Shown: positions 17,277-26,660 of the stretch, piece by piece
Numbering within the stretch: position 1 is the stretch's first letter
Layout: the number at the start of each line of letters is the position of its first letter
NCBI RefSeq assembly: GCF_003096655.1
Contig: NZ_QEKQ01000002.1
Span: 186,001-250,000, forward strand
Origin: Tamilnaduibacter salinus
GTDB taxonomy: Bacteria; Pseudomonadota; Gammaproteobacteria; Pseudomonadales; Oleiphilaceae
Direction of reading: 5' to 3'
Length of the DNA: 64,000 nt
Notes under the pieces: model-generated
What the model was told of the DNA's origin: nothing
The model's database searches: none
What the model saw: the letters and a program-made list of their open reading frames with translations, nothing else
Translations under genes and position numbers: made by a program

Positions 17277-18140
17277 ATGGCATTCGATGCCGCGTTCCTG
17301 CTGCCGTACGATTTCTCACCACTGACCATTTTGGCCTACATGGCCGTCCTGGCGCTTTACGGCATCGCGATACTCAAGCTTGGCCCCGGTGAGCGGCCCG
17401 GTGTTGTCCGGATCATCGCATTCCTTCTCGGTGTGCTGCTGTGTTACGCGGTGATGCAGACCCGGTACGATTACTACGCGCAGTACATGTTCTTTATCCA
17501 TCGTGGGCAGCATCTGATTCTGCACCATCTCGGCCCGGTACTGATTGCGCTGTCGAATCCGCTGCCCGTCATCCGATTCTGGCATGCGCGCTTACCCTCG
17601 TCTGCTGCCCTGCTCCTGGCACCACTCAACATGATTTACAGGGTGTTGCAGCAACCCGTGATCGCTGCCGTGCTGTTCGTTGGTTTGATTTACTTCTGGT
17701 TGTGGCCGGCCGTCCACTTCGACGCCATGTTAAGCCGGAACCTGTATTGGGTGATGAACTGGAGCATGCTGATTGACGGGCTGCTGTTCTGGTGGCTGAT
17801 TCTGGACCCACGTCGGCCGCAGAAAGGCCGGACCCTGAGCTATGGCATGCGAAACCTGATGCTCGTACTGGTCGCGATTCCGCAGATTGCACTCGGGGCC
17901 TGGATCGCGTTCTCCCGGGGCACGATCTATGACGTTTACGCGGTCTGCGGCCGGGCCTGGCCCATGGCAGCGGAGACGGATCAGTTCATCGGGGGCGTCC
18001 TGACCTGGGTGCCGCCGGCCATGATGAGCATTATTGGTATTTTGCTGGTGCTGCGATTCATGGCGGTTCACAGTCGGGCGGACGATCACTATCGTGCGGT
18101 GGCGGGTCATCAGCCAGACGCCACGAATCCGGTGACCTGA
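17277..18140 (+). CDS. CtaG-type (caa3) cytochrome c oxidase assembly membrane protein
   Basis: 287-residue integral membrane protein with about seven helices. The segment QYMFFIHRGQHLILHHLGPVL contains the conserved His cluster of the caa3-type CtaG/DUF1404 family, and later NWSMLIDGLLFWWLILDP is also typical. Such proteins are thought to help copper loading of heme-copper oxidases. The next gene encodes a SCO copper chaperone, 35 bases downstream in the same direction, supporting a role in copper centre assembly. No oxidase structural genes are in this part of the window. Confidence 0.83.
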   Translation: MAFDAAFLLPYDFSPLTILAYMAVLALYGIAILKLGPGERPGVVRIIAFLLGVLLCYAVMQTRYDYYAQYMFFIHRGQHLILHHLGPVLIALSNPLPVIRFWHARLPSSAALLLAPLNMIYRVLQQPVIAAVLFVGLIYFWLWPAVHFDAMLSRNLYWVMNWSMLIDGLLFWWLILDPRRPQKGRTLSYGMRNLMLVLVAIPQIALGAWIAFSRGTIYDVYAVCGRAWPMAAETDQFIGGVLTWVPPAMMSIIGILLVLRFMAVHSRADDHYRAVAGHQPDATNPVT

Positions 18141-18175
18141 TCAGATCGCATAACGGACATTAAGAGAGGCACGTA

Positions 18176-18781
18176 ATGCGTTGTCAAAAGAGGTTTTTTG
18201 CGGCGGCTTCTGCTGCGCTCGCCGTCACCCTGCTTTCGGGATGCGGTTCGTCCGAGCCGAGCTTCCATGCGAAGGACATCAGTGGGCTGATGCCCGAGCT
18301 GTCGTATTCACTGACGAACTCGAAGGGCGAGCCGGCCAGCGCCTCGGACTACGAGGGGCAGGTTCGTGCGATGTTTTTCGGATTTACCAATTGCCCGGAT
18401 GTCTGCCCAACGACCATGGCCGAACTGAACAAAGCGGTGAAGGCCATGCCCGATGACAAGCAGGATGATATGACCGTCCTCTTCGTCAGCGTGGACCCGG
18501 AACGGGACACGCCTGAAAAACTGGCCCAGTACACCAACTTCTTCGGCGATCGGATTGTGGGAATGACCGGCCCTGAAGCATCCCTCCGGGATCTGGCCAA
18601 GCGCTACCGCACCACCTTTGGCTACGGCGAGCCAAACGAAGAAGGCAATTACGATGTCTCTCACAGCGGTGCGATCTACGTCTTTGATGAACAGGGCAAG
18701 GCGCGCCTGCTGATGCGCTCCGACCTGACGCCGGAGCAGATGGCGGCGGATTTTGAGGCATTGATGACGGAGGCGGGGTAA
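18176..18781 (+). CDS. SCO1/SenC-family copper chaperone lipoprotein
   Basis: 201 residues: lipoprotein signal with lipobox LLSGC (cysteine 23), then a thioredoxin-like domain with the copper-binding CxxxC (C73-PDV-C77) and the distal His (H163, DVSHSG) that completes the Cu site. Required in related systems for loading the CuA centre of cytochrome oxidase. GAGAGG is placed about 8 bases before the start. Co-directional with the CtaG-like gene. Confidence 0.92.
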   Translation: MRCQKRFFAAASAALAVTLLSGCGSSEPSFHAKDISGLMPELSYSLTNSKGEPASASDYEGQVRAMFFGFTNCPDVCPTTMAELNKAVKAMPDDKQDDMTVLFVSVDPERDTPEKLAQYTNFFGDRIVGMTGPEASLRDLAKRYRTTFGYGEPNEEGNYDVSHSGAIYVFDEQGKARLLMRSDLTPEQMAADFEALMTEAG

Positions 18782-18805
18782 GGCGTCTTCGGAAGGAATG
18801 ATCCC

Positions 18806-18914
18806 GTAGCCGAACATTTATGTTCGGAGGAGCCGTGAGGCTCCCACAAAACAACCGGCCAAGCACACGCGATCGGCGGCCTGCCGGCCGCTCCGAACAT
18901 AAATGTTCGGCTAC
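18806..18914. repeat. Palindromic intergenic repeat element, copy 1
   Basis: A 109-base element bounded by 24-base perfect inverted repeats at 18806-18829 and 18891-18914; each arm itself contains the near-palindrome CCGAACAT-NN-ATGTTCGG. The inside carries further hairpins (GGAGCC...GGCTCC near 18828-18844 and GGCGGCCTGCCGGCCGC near 18875-18891). A related, more diverged copy is at 51711-51808. It resembles a REP/BIME-type repeat and may end transcription between the SCO gene and the convergent esterase gene. Confidence 0.8.
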
Positions 18915-18951
18915 ATTAACGACCGAACCAAACCACCGCCGAGATTGGGAG

Positions 18952-19620
18952 TTACAGCGCCAGAATTTCCCTCAGAAACGCCCCAATGTCCTGAATCTCC
19001 TCCAGGCACACGCTATGGTCCATCGGGAACGTCTGATAGCGGACGTTGTAACCCAGCTCGCGCAGCGTCGATTCGCTATGACGGCCCAGTGCTTCGGGGA
19101 CCATCGGATCCTGAGTGCCATGATAGACCCGGATCGGCAGTCCCTGGTTGGCTTCTGAACGTTGGATTGTGGCGTTGGTCGCAAAATAGCTGGATAGAGC
19201 CATCAGCCCCGCCAACCGGTCCGGATACGACAGCGCCAGCTCATACGCGACCGCCCCGCCCTGTGAAAAACCCGCCAGCACGATCCGTTCACTGGGCACG
19301 CCACGCTCGCGCTCCTGTTCGATGAACTCCCGGACCAGGTCTGCCGAATGGCGAATCTGCGCCTCGTCCACGGCCCGTTCCAGGTCCAGTGACTTGATGT
19401 CATGCCATGCGGGCATCTGCATGCCACCGTTGATGGTGACCGGCATGGTGGGCGCGTGGGGAAAGATGAAGCGCACGGCGGCCGAATCCGGCAGCTTCAG
19501 CTCCGGCACAACGGGTTCGAAATCATGGCCGCTGGCCCCGAGCCCGTGCAGCCAGATAACGGCCGCATCCGGATTGGCGCCGGTTTCCATCTCAATGGCT
19601 TGAAGCTGTGTCACGGTCAC
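18952..19620 (-). CDS. Alpha/beta-hydrolase carboxylesterase (phospholipase/carboxylesterase family)
   Basis: 222-residue cytoplasmic esterase. Visible family features: oxyanion loop HGLGASGHDF (25-34), nucleophile elbow GFSQGG (Ser near 118), Asp in HGTQDPMVP and His in the late MDHSV. Full length for the EstB/YpfH-type group; substrates are short-chain esters, exact one unknown. Its start overlaps the stop of the acyltransferase gene by 4 bases, so the two are co-translated. Confidence 0.87.
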   Translation of the reverse strand: MTVTQLQAIEMETGANPDAAVIWLHGLGASGHDFEPVVPELKLPDSAAVRFIFPHAPTMPVTINGGMQMPAWHDIKSLDLERAVDEAQIRHSADLVREFIEQERERGVPSERIVLAGFSQGGAVAYELALSYPDRLAGLMALSSYFATNATIQRSEANQGLPIRVYHGTQDPMVPEALGRHSESTLRELGYNVRYQTFPMDHSVCLEEIQDIGAFLREILAL

Positions 19621-20801
19621 TCCTCTGAATTGCTCTGAAGGCTTTCCAGTGCGCTGCGCACCGGATTGGCGTACATATCAAGAAGATAGGGGGCGAGTGA
19701 GGGGGCCGATGTGTGCAGGTGTCGAGAGAATGCGGCAGAGGCCGCCTCGATCTCGTTCTGGTCCGGCAACCTGAAGCCCCCCTTCTCAAGCTGGCCCAAC
19801 GGAGCCTCCTGGGCCTGTGCTTCATCGGTCATCAGCCAGGCCGCCAGATTGCTGGGATGCAGGCGGTAGTATCTGTGGATCTCATGGTCCACCTGCTGCG
19901 CCAGCGTCTTCGGATCATCGCCGGGCTCCTGGATCGGTGCTCCGAAGTGAACGTGCACCCGACCTTTCGGGCCACGCAGCCCCTGAAGAATCTGCGCGGT
20001 ATCCTCGTCCGCGGACTTGCAGTAGTCCTGATCTTCTGCCCGACGGGCCAGCTCCCGGGCCTTTGCCTGATCGCAGGGGTCCCACTCGTAAGCGATGGAC
20101 ACGGGCACGATCCGAAGCGCGCGCATGGCCTCGGCGAACGCCGGCCCGCCTCGTTTCTGGCTCATATAGAGCATCTTGATGATGGCCGGGTCGGTGCCAT
20201 CCCGACCGTCCTTGGCGCGCCCTTCCCGCTGAGCGATCCAGATGCTCTGGCGGTCCTGCTCAATGGAATGGTGAATGAACGCGGACAGAGTCTGAAATGC
20301 ATTTCGCATTTCCCGGGGGCTGCTGAGATTGCGCTGCACCACAAAGCTCTTGTTGAGGCGCATCAGTTCGGCGAACTGGCGGTTTTCCAGCAGGTTGTCG
20401 CCGATGGCAATCCGCGCGGTGTCGTGTCCGTGACGATGCAGCAGACAGTTGACCAGTAGCGGATCGAACACGATGTCCCGGTGATTGCTGAGAAACAGGC
20501 AAGGGGCGTCCGGTAGGTTTTCCAGACCCGAACACGTCAACTCGGTGGTGGTGTGTGATACCAGCTGCTCCACCCATGGATAGAGCTTGATCTGCAGCGC
20601 GCGGATGCTGTCTGGCATTCCAAAGCGGTGCTGAAGCCACCACCGGACCATCCGCCGTCCCAGTGGCGCGAGCACGCCGGACAGCATCGGAAAACGCAGT
20701 TGCGTCACGGTATCCAGAAAACCGGGATCATCCAGAAGGCGCCGGGTGACGGCGGCCACCTCGTCGTCCCGGTAGGGTCGGATTGCGTCGAATGCCTGCA
20801 T
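19617..20801 (-). CDS. Glycerolipid acyltransferase (PlsC-like domain), 394 aa
   Basis: Contains the PlsC/LPLAT signatures LSNHRDIVFDP (NHxxxxD, near 103-113), IWIAQREGRAKDGRDGT (near 188-204) and IVPVSIAYEWDP. No clear membrane segment. Longer than plain PlsC because of N- and C-terminal helical extensions; this architecture is common in gammaproteobacteria and acts on unknown lyso-lipid acceptors. Shares a start/stop overlap with the esterase gene, suggesting linked lipid remodelling. Confidence 0.85.
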   Translation of the reverse strand: MQAFDAIRPYRDDEVAAVTRRLLDDPGFLDTVTQLRFPMLSGVLAPLGRRMVRWWLQHRFGMPDSIRALQIKLYPWVEQLVSHTTTELTCSGLENLPDAPCLFLSNHRDIVFDPLLVNCLLHRHGHDTARIAIGDNLLENRQFAELMRLNKSFVVQRNLSSPREMRNAFQTLSAFIHHSIEQDRQSIWIAQREGRAKDGRDGTDPAIIKMLYMSQKRGGPAFAEAMRALRIVPVSIAYEWDPCDQAKARELARRAEDQDYCKSADEDTAQILQGLRGPKGRVHVHFGAPIQEPGDDPKTLAQQVDHEIHRYYRLHPSNLAAWLMTDEAQAQEAPLGQLEKGGFRLPDQNEIEAASAAFSRHLHTSAPSLAPYLLDMYANPVRSALESLQSNSEE

Positions 20802-20941
20802 GAGTCGCTTTTGTTTGTCCGCAAAGGCCGGAATTGTACCCTCTGTCGGTGTCGGGGATAAGGGGCGGATTGGCGTTCAGGGCCTGGCGTTGCTCTGGTA
20901 TCCTGTGCCCTTTCCCAGCAACCCCTGAGGAGCGCCCTTTC

Positions 20942-22795
20942 ATGCCGGACGTGGCCGAACGCCCGCGCGCCAGCGAGAGCACGATGGAACATGCGGAGGA
21001 TGTTCTGCACCGCGTGTTTGGCTTCGAGACGTTCCGCCCTATGCAGGGCGATGTGGTGCGTGCGCTGGTGTCCGGTGAGGATGCCCTGGTCCTGATGCCC
21101 ACCGGGGGCGGTAAGTCGCTTTGCTATCAGGTGCCCGCCATGGTCCGCCCCGGCGTCGGTGTGGTGATCTCACCGTTGATCGCGTTGATGCAGGATCAGG
21201 TCGCGGCGCTGAATCAGCTTGGTGTCCGGGCAGCGTTCCTGAACTCGACCCAATCGCCCGATGAGGCGCGGGACATCGAGAACGCCCTGCTCTGCGGTGA
21301 GCTGGACCTGCTGTATTGCGCGCCGGAACGCCTGTTACAACCGCGCATGCTGGATCTGTTGTCATCCGCCCCGCTGGCGCTGTTCGCCATCGACGAGGCC
21401 CACTGCGTCTCCCAGTGGGGGCATGATTTCCGGGAGGATTATCTCAGCCTGGACATTCTCGAGCAGCGGTTCCCTCAGATCCCGCGTATTGCGCTGACCG
21501 CCACCGCCGACGAGCGCACGCGAACGGAAATCGCCCAGCGCCTACATTTGACGCAGGCGCGGCGCTTCATCAGCGGCTTTGACCGGCCGAACATTCAGTA
21601 CCGCGTTGGCCAGAAGAACAACGCCAACAAGCAGCTGCTGGATTTTATCCGCCAGGAGCATCCCAGCGACTCGGGCATCGTCTATTGCCTTTCGCGCAAC
21701 CGCGTTGAGAACACCGCTGACATGCTCGCAAAGGCCGGTTTCGACGCACTGCCCTACCATGCCGGGTTGCCCTCGGAAACACGCGCCCACCACCAGGAGC
21801 GCTTCCTGCGGGACGACGGAGTCATCATCGTCGCCACCATCGCGTTTGGCATGGGTATCGATAAGCCGGACGTCCGGTTCGTGGCCCATCTGGATCTGCC
21901 GAAAAGCATCGAAGCGTACTATCAGGAAACCGGCCGCGCTGGGCGTGATGGCCATCCTTCAACCGCCTGGATGGTGTATGGCCTTCAGGATGTGATCAAG
22001 CTCAGACAGATGCTGGAAGCGTCACCGGGCAGTGAGCACTTCAAGCGGGTTGAACGCCAGAAACTGGATGCCATGCTTGGCTTGTGCGAAGTCACCGAAT
22101 GCCGTCGCAAAGCCATGCTGAGCTACTTTGGAGATCACCTCGAGGCGCCCTGTGGCAACTGCGACACCTGTCTGGAGCCCCCCGAAACCTGGGATGGCAC
22201 GGTTGCGGTCCAGAAGGCCCTGTCCTGCGTGTACCGAACCGGGCAGCGTTACGGCGTCAATTACGTGATTGATGTGTTGCGTGGCAATGGGAATGAGCGC
22301 ATCCGGCAGCAGGGGCACGACCATCTGTCGACCTTTGGAATTGGTGCGGATCTTACGGCCGTGAGCTGGAAATCCGTGTTCCGCCAGCTTGTGGCCGGCG
22401 GGTATCTGCGGGCGGATGCCGAGGGCTACGGGGCTCTGTCTCTGACCGAACAATGCCGGCCGCTGCTCAAGGGCGAGCGCAGCATCCAGCTGCGTCGCGA
22501 TCCTGCACCTCGTAAGCGGAAAGTGGCGGAGCCCTCCGGTCGCTCCCGGCCGGAGCTGACGGTGAACGATCCGGACGGCTGGGAGCAGTTGCGTGCCTGC
22601 CGCAAGTCCCTGGCCGAAGAACAGGGTGTGCCGCCTTACATGATCTTCCATGACACGACGCTGATGGAGATACTTGAGCGCCGGCCCGACTCCCTTGAGG
22701 CGATGGCGGAGATCAATGGCGTGGGTCAGGCGAAGCTCGATAAATACGGCGAGGCATTCCTTGATGCCGTTGCGAAACTCGCGCCCCAGTCCTGA
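20942..22795 (+). CDS. recQ: ATP-dependent DNA helicase RecQ
   Basis: 617-residue 3'-5' superfamily 2 helicase for recombination and replication fork repair. The ATG at 20942 follows GAGGAG (20927-20932); an upstream in-frame ATG at 20834 has no ribosome site. Walker A TGGGKS (54-59), DEAH box (151-154), motif [12 protein letters not shown], a four-cysteine zinc site in the RQC region (about 380-410, ending CGNCDTC), winged helix and a C-terminal HRDC domain. Complete. Confidence 0.95.
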   Translation: MPDVAERPRASESTMEHAEDVLHRVFGFETFRPMQGDVVRALVSGEDALVLMPTGGGKSLCYQVPAMVRPGVGVVISPLIALMQDQVAALNQLGVRAAFLNSTQSPDEARDIENALLCGELDLLYCAPERLLQPRMLDLLSSAPLALFAIDEAHCVSQWGHDFREDYLSLDILEQRFPQIPRIALTATADERTRTEIAQRLHLTQARRFISGFDRPNIQYRVGQKNNANKQLLDFIRQEHPSDSGIVYCLSRNRVENTADMLAKAGFDALPYHAGLPSETRAHHQERFLRDDGVIIVATIAFGMGIDKPDVRFVAHLDLPKSIEAYYQETGRAGRDGHPSTAWMVYGLQDVIKLRQMLEASPGSEHFKRVERQKLDAMLGLCEVTECRRKAMLSYFGDHLEAPCGNCDTCLEPPETWDGTVAVQKALSCVYRTGQRYGVNYVIDVLRGNGNERIRQQGHDHLSTFGIGADLTAVSWKSVFRQLVAGGYLRADAEGYGALSLTEQCRPLLKGERSIQLRRDPAPRKRKVAEPSGRSRPELTVNDPDGWEQLRACRKSLAEEQGVPPYMIFHDTTLMEILERRPDSLEAMAEINGVGQAKLDKYGEAFLDAVAKLAPQS

Positions 22796-23350
22796 TCAGC
22801 TCACCGCCTCAAACCCCTTTTTCCGGACCCGGTAATGGGCCGTTGAGCGGGCAACGATCTGGCCGCTCTCATCTTTTAGTTCACCTTCCAGTGTGAAGGA
22901 GGCGCGCCCCGTTTCATCGGCTTTTCTCTGAATGCTGTCCCGGACGCTGGCTGGCATCGTCAGCTCGATGGTGACGTCCGAGTCGGCCGGTGCCAGATAC
23001 TCCATGGTCATCTCCTTGAGAATCGGGGTGTAATCCGGACCCATGTCAAACAGCGTCAGCACCCCACCCGGTATTTCGGCCACCAGGAAAGCGGCGCCGG
23101 CATAGAGGCTGCCAAAATGATTCCGGTTGCCTTTGAGCGCGATACGGGCCCGGACATAGCCCGAACGCACCGCTTCGACTGAGAACCGGTTCCTGGGGGC
23201 AAAGGGAATGGCGGCGCCAACCATGCGATTGACTATGATGTTCCCCCCTTTGCGCCTCAACCAGGCGAAAGGGCGGTCGAGCCCCGCTTCCTCTTCGGTG
23301 TCGGCGACCGCCTCCCCGGTGAGGCCGATCAGGCGATTCATAATGCCCAT
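22796..23350 (-). CDS. DUF4442 (hotdog-fold, thioesterase-like) protein
   Basis: 184-residue protein with the DUF4442 pattern: NRFSVEAVRSGYVRARIALK, NHFGSLYAGAAFLVAEI (substrate-pocket helix of hotdog acyl-CoA thioesterases) and a C-terminal strand set. The catalytic residue and substrate are unknown. Convergent with recQ, stop codons adjacent. Good confidence for the fold, low for function. Confidence 0.78.
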   Translation of the reverse strand: MGIMNRLIGLTGEAVADTEEEAGLDRPFAWLRRKGGNIIVNRMVGAAIPFAPRNRFSVEAVRSGYVRARIALKGNRNHFGSLYAGAAFLVAEIPGGVLTLFDMGPDYTPILKEMTMEYLAPADSDVTIELTMPASVRDSIQRKADETGRASFTLEGELKDESGQIVARSTAHYRVRKKGFEAVS

Positions 23351-23599
23351 GTTGTGTTCCTCCTATCGTTATTGTTGTCGGGAGTCTCTGAAACCGTCCC
23401 TGCTACGGCACATTCTTATCGTTGCGCGGCGCCCCCGATCGACGCTCACCGATCAGCCAGATACGCCTCCCTTTCTGCGCTCCGTGCGCCTCGAACGTCA
23501 CCGCATCAGGGGCTATTTCAGAGGCTCCTTTGTCATCGATCCCTGTCTGAAACCTGCTAAGCTGGTCGAAACACGCATAGAACACAGGGAGTCGTTGAC

Positions 23600-24535
23600 G
23601 TGCGGAAAACGGTGTCTAGTAGTGTCATGTCCTCGATGTTCCCTCGCCTTATCGTCCTGCTGAGCCTGATTCTTCCTCTCCCGCTTAACGCGGTCCCGGC
23701 CGCGGGCGAGCCCGACCGCCAGGAAGTGATCCTCTGGTACCGCAATTATGACATGCCGTCGATTCACGCCCTGCTCCGGCTCGCCTTCGACAAAACGCCC
23801 GAATACGGGCCGGTACGCATCATCCGCAGCGCAGAAATGAATCAGGGGCGAGCGCTGCGCGAACTCCGCAAAGATAGCAGCGATGTCATTCATCTGGCGA
23901 ATGTCGCCAGCACGCCCGAGCGCGAGAGCCAGCTTCGTGCGATCCCCATACCGATTGATGGTGGTCTGCTGGGTTACCGGGTCTGTCTCATCAAACCGGA
24001 AAACCAGCCCCTGTTCGAAGAGGTCCGCACGCTCGGGGATCTCAGGGAGAGCTCGATCCGCTTTGGGCAGGGCCAGCACTGGCCGGATACCAAGATCCTG
24101 CGTGCCAACGGTCTCGAGGTGATAACGAGCAGTCGCTTCAACAGCCTCTACCGCATGCTTGAGAGCGACCGGTTTGAGTGCTTTGCACGTGGGGTCAGCG
24201 AGGTGTTGTTTGATCTTGAGAAGGAACGTACATCCGGGCTGGTGGTCGAGAACCACCTGATGCTGACCTACGACATGCCCAACTTCTTTTTTCTTTCAGA
24301 AAGCAATGTGGCACTCGGCCACCGCATCCAGATCGGTCTGGAGCGCGCAATCCTGGACGGCAGTTTTGCCGTTTTTTTCGATCGTTACTTCACCCGTGCG
24401 ATTCGGGCGCTGAAGCTGGGCGATCGCCGCGTTCTAAGGCTGGGCAATCCCTGGACCTGGGACCGTTACTGGCCGCCACTGACCGAAACCATCATGCAGA
24501 AAACCCGGCAACGGATTCAGCTCAATGCACACTAG
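23600..24535 (+). CDS. Periplasmic solute-binding-like protein
   Basis: 311-residue secreted protein with a bacterial extracellular solute-binding (type 3-like) fold. The GTG at 23600 follows AGGGAG (23586-23591) by 8 bases; the signal peptide is long (cleavage around residue 36). Blocks GQGQHWPDTKILRANGLEVI and NHLMLTYDMPNFFFLSE resemble the substrate-binding sensory proteins often found beside chemoreceptors and GGDEF genes. There is no transporter beside it, and a chemoreceptor gene converges on it, so a sensing rather than uptake role is possible. Confidence 0.7.
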   Translation: MRKTVSSSVMSSMFPRLIVLLSLILPLPLNAVPAAGEPDRQEVILWYRNYDMPSIHALLRLAFDKTPEYGPVRIIRSAEMNQGRALRELRKDSSDVIHLANVASTPERESQLRAIPIPIDGGLLGYRVCLIKPENQPLFEEVRTLGDLRESSIRFGQGQHWPDTKILRANGLEVITSSRFNSLYRMLESDRFECFARGVSEVLFDLEKERTSGLVVENHLMLTYDMPNFFFLSESNVALGHRIQIGLERAILDGSFAVFFDRYFTRAIRALKLGDRRVLRLGNPWTWDRYWPPLTETIMQKTRQRIQLNAH

Positions 24536-24559
24536 GGTGCCCTCCCTGGCGTTCCTGAA

Positions 24560-26449
24560 TCACACCTTGAAGCGGCCCACTTTTTCGGTCAGGGACTGCC
24601 CGATTTCTTCAATGCGACTGCTGTAAGTGTCGTTGTCACTGGCCGCTTGCGCCGCGTCCTGTCCCTGCTCGGCAATGCGTGTTATCGACGCATTCAGTTC
24701 TTCGGTCACTGAGGTCTGTTCCTCCGATGCGGTGGCAATTTGCGACGTCATGTTACTGATGGACGTAATCGCCTCTGCGATGCGGTTGAGTGCATCCATC
24801 GCGTCCTGCGCCTTCTCCATGCTGACGTTCGAGACGGCCTGGGATTCCTGCATCACACTGACGGAATTGTTCGCACCTTTCTGAAGTCGCTCGATCATGG
24901 CGTTGATTTCCTCAGTGCTGTCGTGGGTGCGCCGGGCCAGATTCCGGACCTCGTCCGCCACCACGGCAAACCCGCGACCGGCGTCCCCGGCCCGAGCCGC
25001 TTCGATGGCGGCATTCAGCGCCAGCAGGTTGGTCTGCTCCGCCACATCCTGAATCACTTCCAGAATGGTGTTGATCTGCGTCACGTCCTTACCAAGCGTA
25101 TCGATGACCTCAGAGGCCGAGGAGATTTCGGATGCCAGCCGTTCGACCGCGTCCCGAGAGGCTTTCACCGTATCCTGGCTTTCGCGGGCATCATTGTCGG
25201 CGTTCGTGGACGCATCGGCGGTCTGCTGGGCGTTCTGGGCAATTTCATTGGCGGCCTGGGACATCTCGTTAATGGCCGTGGCCACCATGTCCACTTCGGT
25301 CTGCTGGCTCTCAACGCTCTGGCGGCTGGTGCTGGCCGTATTGCGTAGCGAGACAACCGCCTCGCTCAGTTCGTTGGCACCGGTCTGCACGTCCTGGATG
25401 ACCGTCTGGAGATTGGCAACAAACGCGTTGAAATTCTCCGCCGTCTCACCGAGTTCATCCTGGGACTGAACCTCCAGGCGATGAGTCAGGTCAGCATCGC
25501 CGCTGGCGATATCCCGCATGGCATCGCGGAGACCGCGGACAGGTGCGAGGAGCTTACGAATGCCGAAATGCAGGAGAATCAGCGTGATGACCAGCGCCAC
25601 CACTGCGATGATTATTCCGGTTGTTCGCGCGTCAATCACCGGCGCCATAATGTCGTTCTCGTTTGCCAGCGCGCCGAGATACCAGGTGACCCCCCGCGCA
25701 TCCTCAATCTCGTGAAAACTGACGCGCCACCGCTCATCATCAATCGTGTAGTAATGGGCGTTGCCATTAAGCCTTGGTTCAGCCCCGATCAGTTCGCTGA
25801 CCGGATTGCCCACCCGCTCCTTGTCCGGGTGAAACAACACAGTGCCATCGTCGCTGATCAGCGTGGCATATCCGGTGCCCGCCAGATCGACCGAAGAGAG
25901 GATTGTCTGAAGCGCGTTCAGTGTGATGTCGCCACCCACAACGCCCTCATACATTCCCCGGTCTACCGGCGCGACTGACGAGAGAATGATGTTCCCGCTA
26001 GAGGCATCGAGATACGGCGCGGTAAAGGTGCTTTCTCCGCCGTTCTTGCCAAGCTTGTACCAGGGGCGAACACGGGGATCGTACCCGGAAGGCAGTGTGC
26101 TCTGCGCCGTTTGAGTGGGCATCAGCATGAACCCGTCCGCCCGCCCCACGTAAACGTTCTTGAAGCCACCGCCCTGTGTCGCTGTCTGCAGAACCTTGCG
26201 GGCCTGTTCATCGCCGGTCACGTTTTCGAGGGCGGCTGCCGCCGCGTCGGACATGGCCAGTCGTGTGTTCAACCATTCGGCAATGGAGGCGGTCCCCTGT
26301 GCGACGGCATCGTCGATCAATGCCTCAACATAGGTGTTGGTCGTACCGACCAGACGCCGGTCTCCCATGATGGCGTAGGTGCTGATGACGATCACCAGCA
26401 GAATGGCGAAAGCGGTCAGGAGCTTCTGACCAAAAGAAAACTGTCCCAT
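24560..26449 (-). CDS. Methyl-accepting chemotaxis protein with dCache sensor
   Basis: 629-residue chemoreceptor. Topology: TM1 (about 10-28), periplasmic double-Cache domain (30-275), TM2 (about 277-297), HAMP (298-350), long signalling coiled coil with the conserved hairpin tip [20 protein letters not shown]. The Cache domain shows YDPRVRPWY, a Tyr in TAPYLDA and an Asp in VVGGDIT, matching the residue pattern described for amino-acid-binding dCache_1 domains, so an amino-acid ligand is a fair inference. No FliA promoter is evident upstream. Confidence 0.9.
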   Translation of the reverse strand: MGQFSFGQKLLTAFAILLVIVISTYAIMGDRRLVGTTNTYVEALIDDAVAQGTASIAEWLNTRLAMSDAAAAALENVTGDEQARKVLQTATQGGGFKNVYVGRADGFMLMPTQTAQSTLPSGYDPRVRPWYKLGKNGGESTFTAPYLDASSGNIILSSVAPVDRGMYEGVVGGDITLNALQTILSSVDLAGTGYATLISDDGTVLFHPDKERVGNPVSELIGAEPRLNGNAHYYTIDDERWRVSFHEIEDARGVTWYLGALANENDIMAPVIDARTTGIIIAVVALVITLILLHFGIRKLLAPVRGLRDAMRDIASGDADLTHRLEVQSQDELGETAENFNAFVANLQTVIQDVQTGANELSEAVVSLRNTASTSRQSVESQQTEVDMVATAINEMSQAANEIAQNAQQTADASTNADNDARESQDTVKASRDAVERLASEISSASEVIDTLGKDVTQINTILEVIQDVAEQTNLLALNAAIEAARAGDAGRGFAVVADEVRNLARRTHDSTEEINAMIERLQKGANNSVSVMQESQAVSNVSMEKAQDAMDALNRIAEAITSISNMTSQIATASEEQTSVTEELNASITRIAEQGQDAAQAASDNDTYSSRIEEIGQSLTEKVGRFKV

Positions 26450-26660
26450 GAACTGAAAATCCCCCGCAGATGTTTGTTTCTGGAACGGAAAGCCCCTGAA
26501 ACGCTCCCTGTGTGGCTTTCAGAACGTCGATATCAGTCTAGATGACGGTGGCGTGATCCGCCTGCGCTCTGTATAGCTGTCGGCGCTGTAAACAAGACCT
26601 TTAGCCGGATAATCTGTTAAAACAGGATTATGACACCTTCTTTGAATGGAGACCGCCTGA

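Noticed and set aside
18820-19158. Frame reading out of the palindromic repeat into the esterase gene
   Set aside because: Begins inside the repeat element and similar short peptides arise from the second copy at 51711; it reflects the repeat sequence and not a gene.
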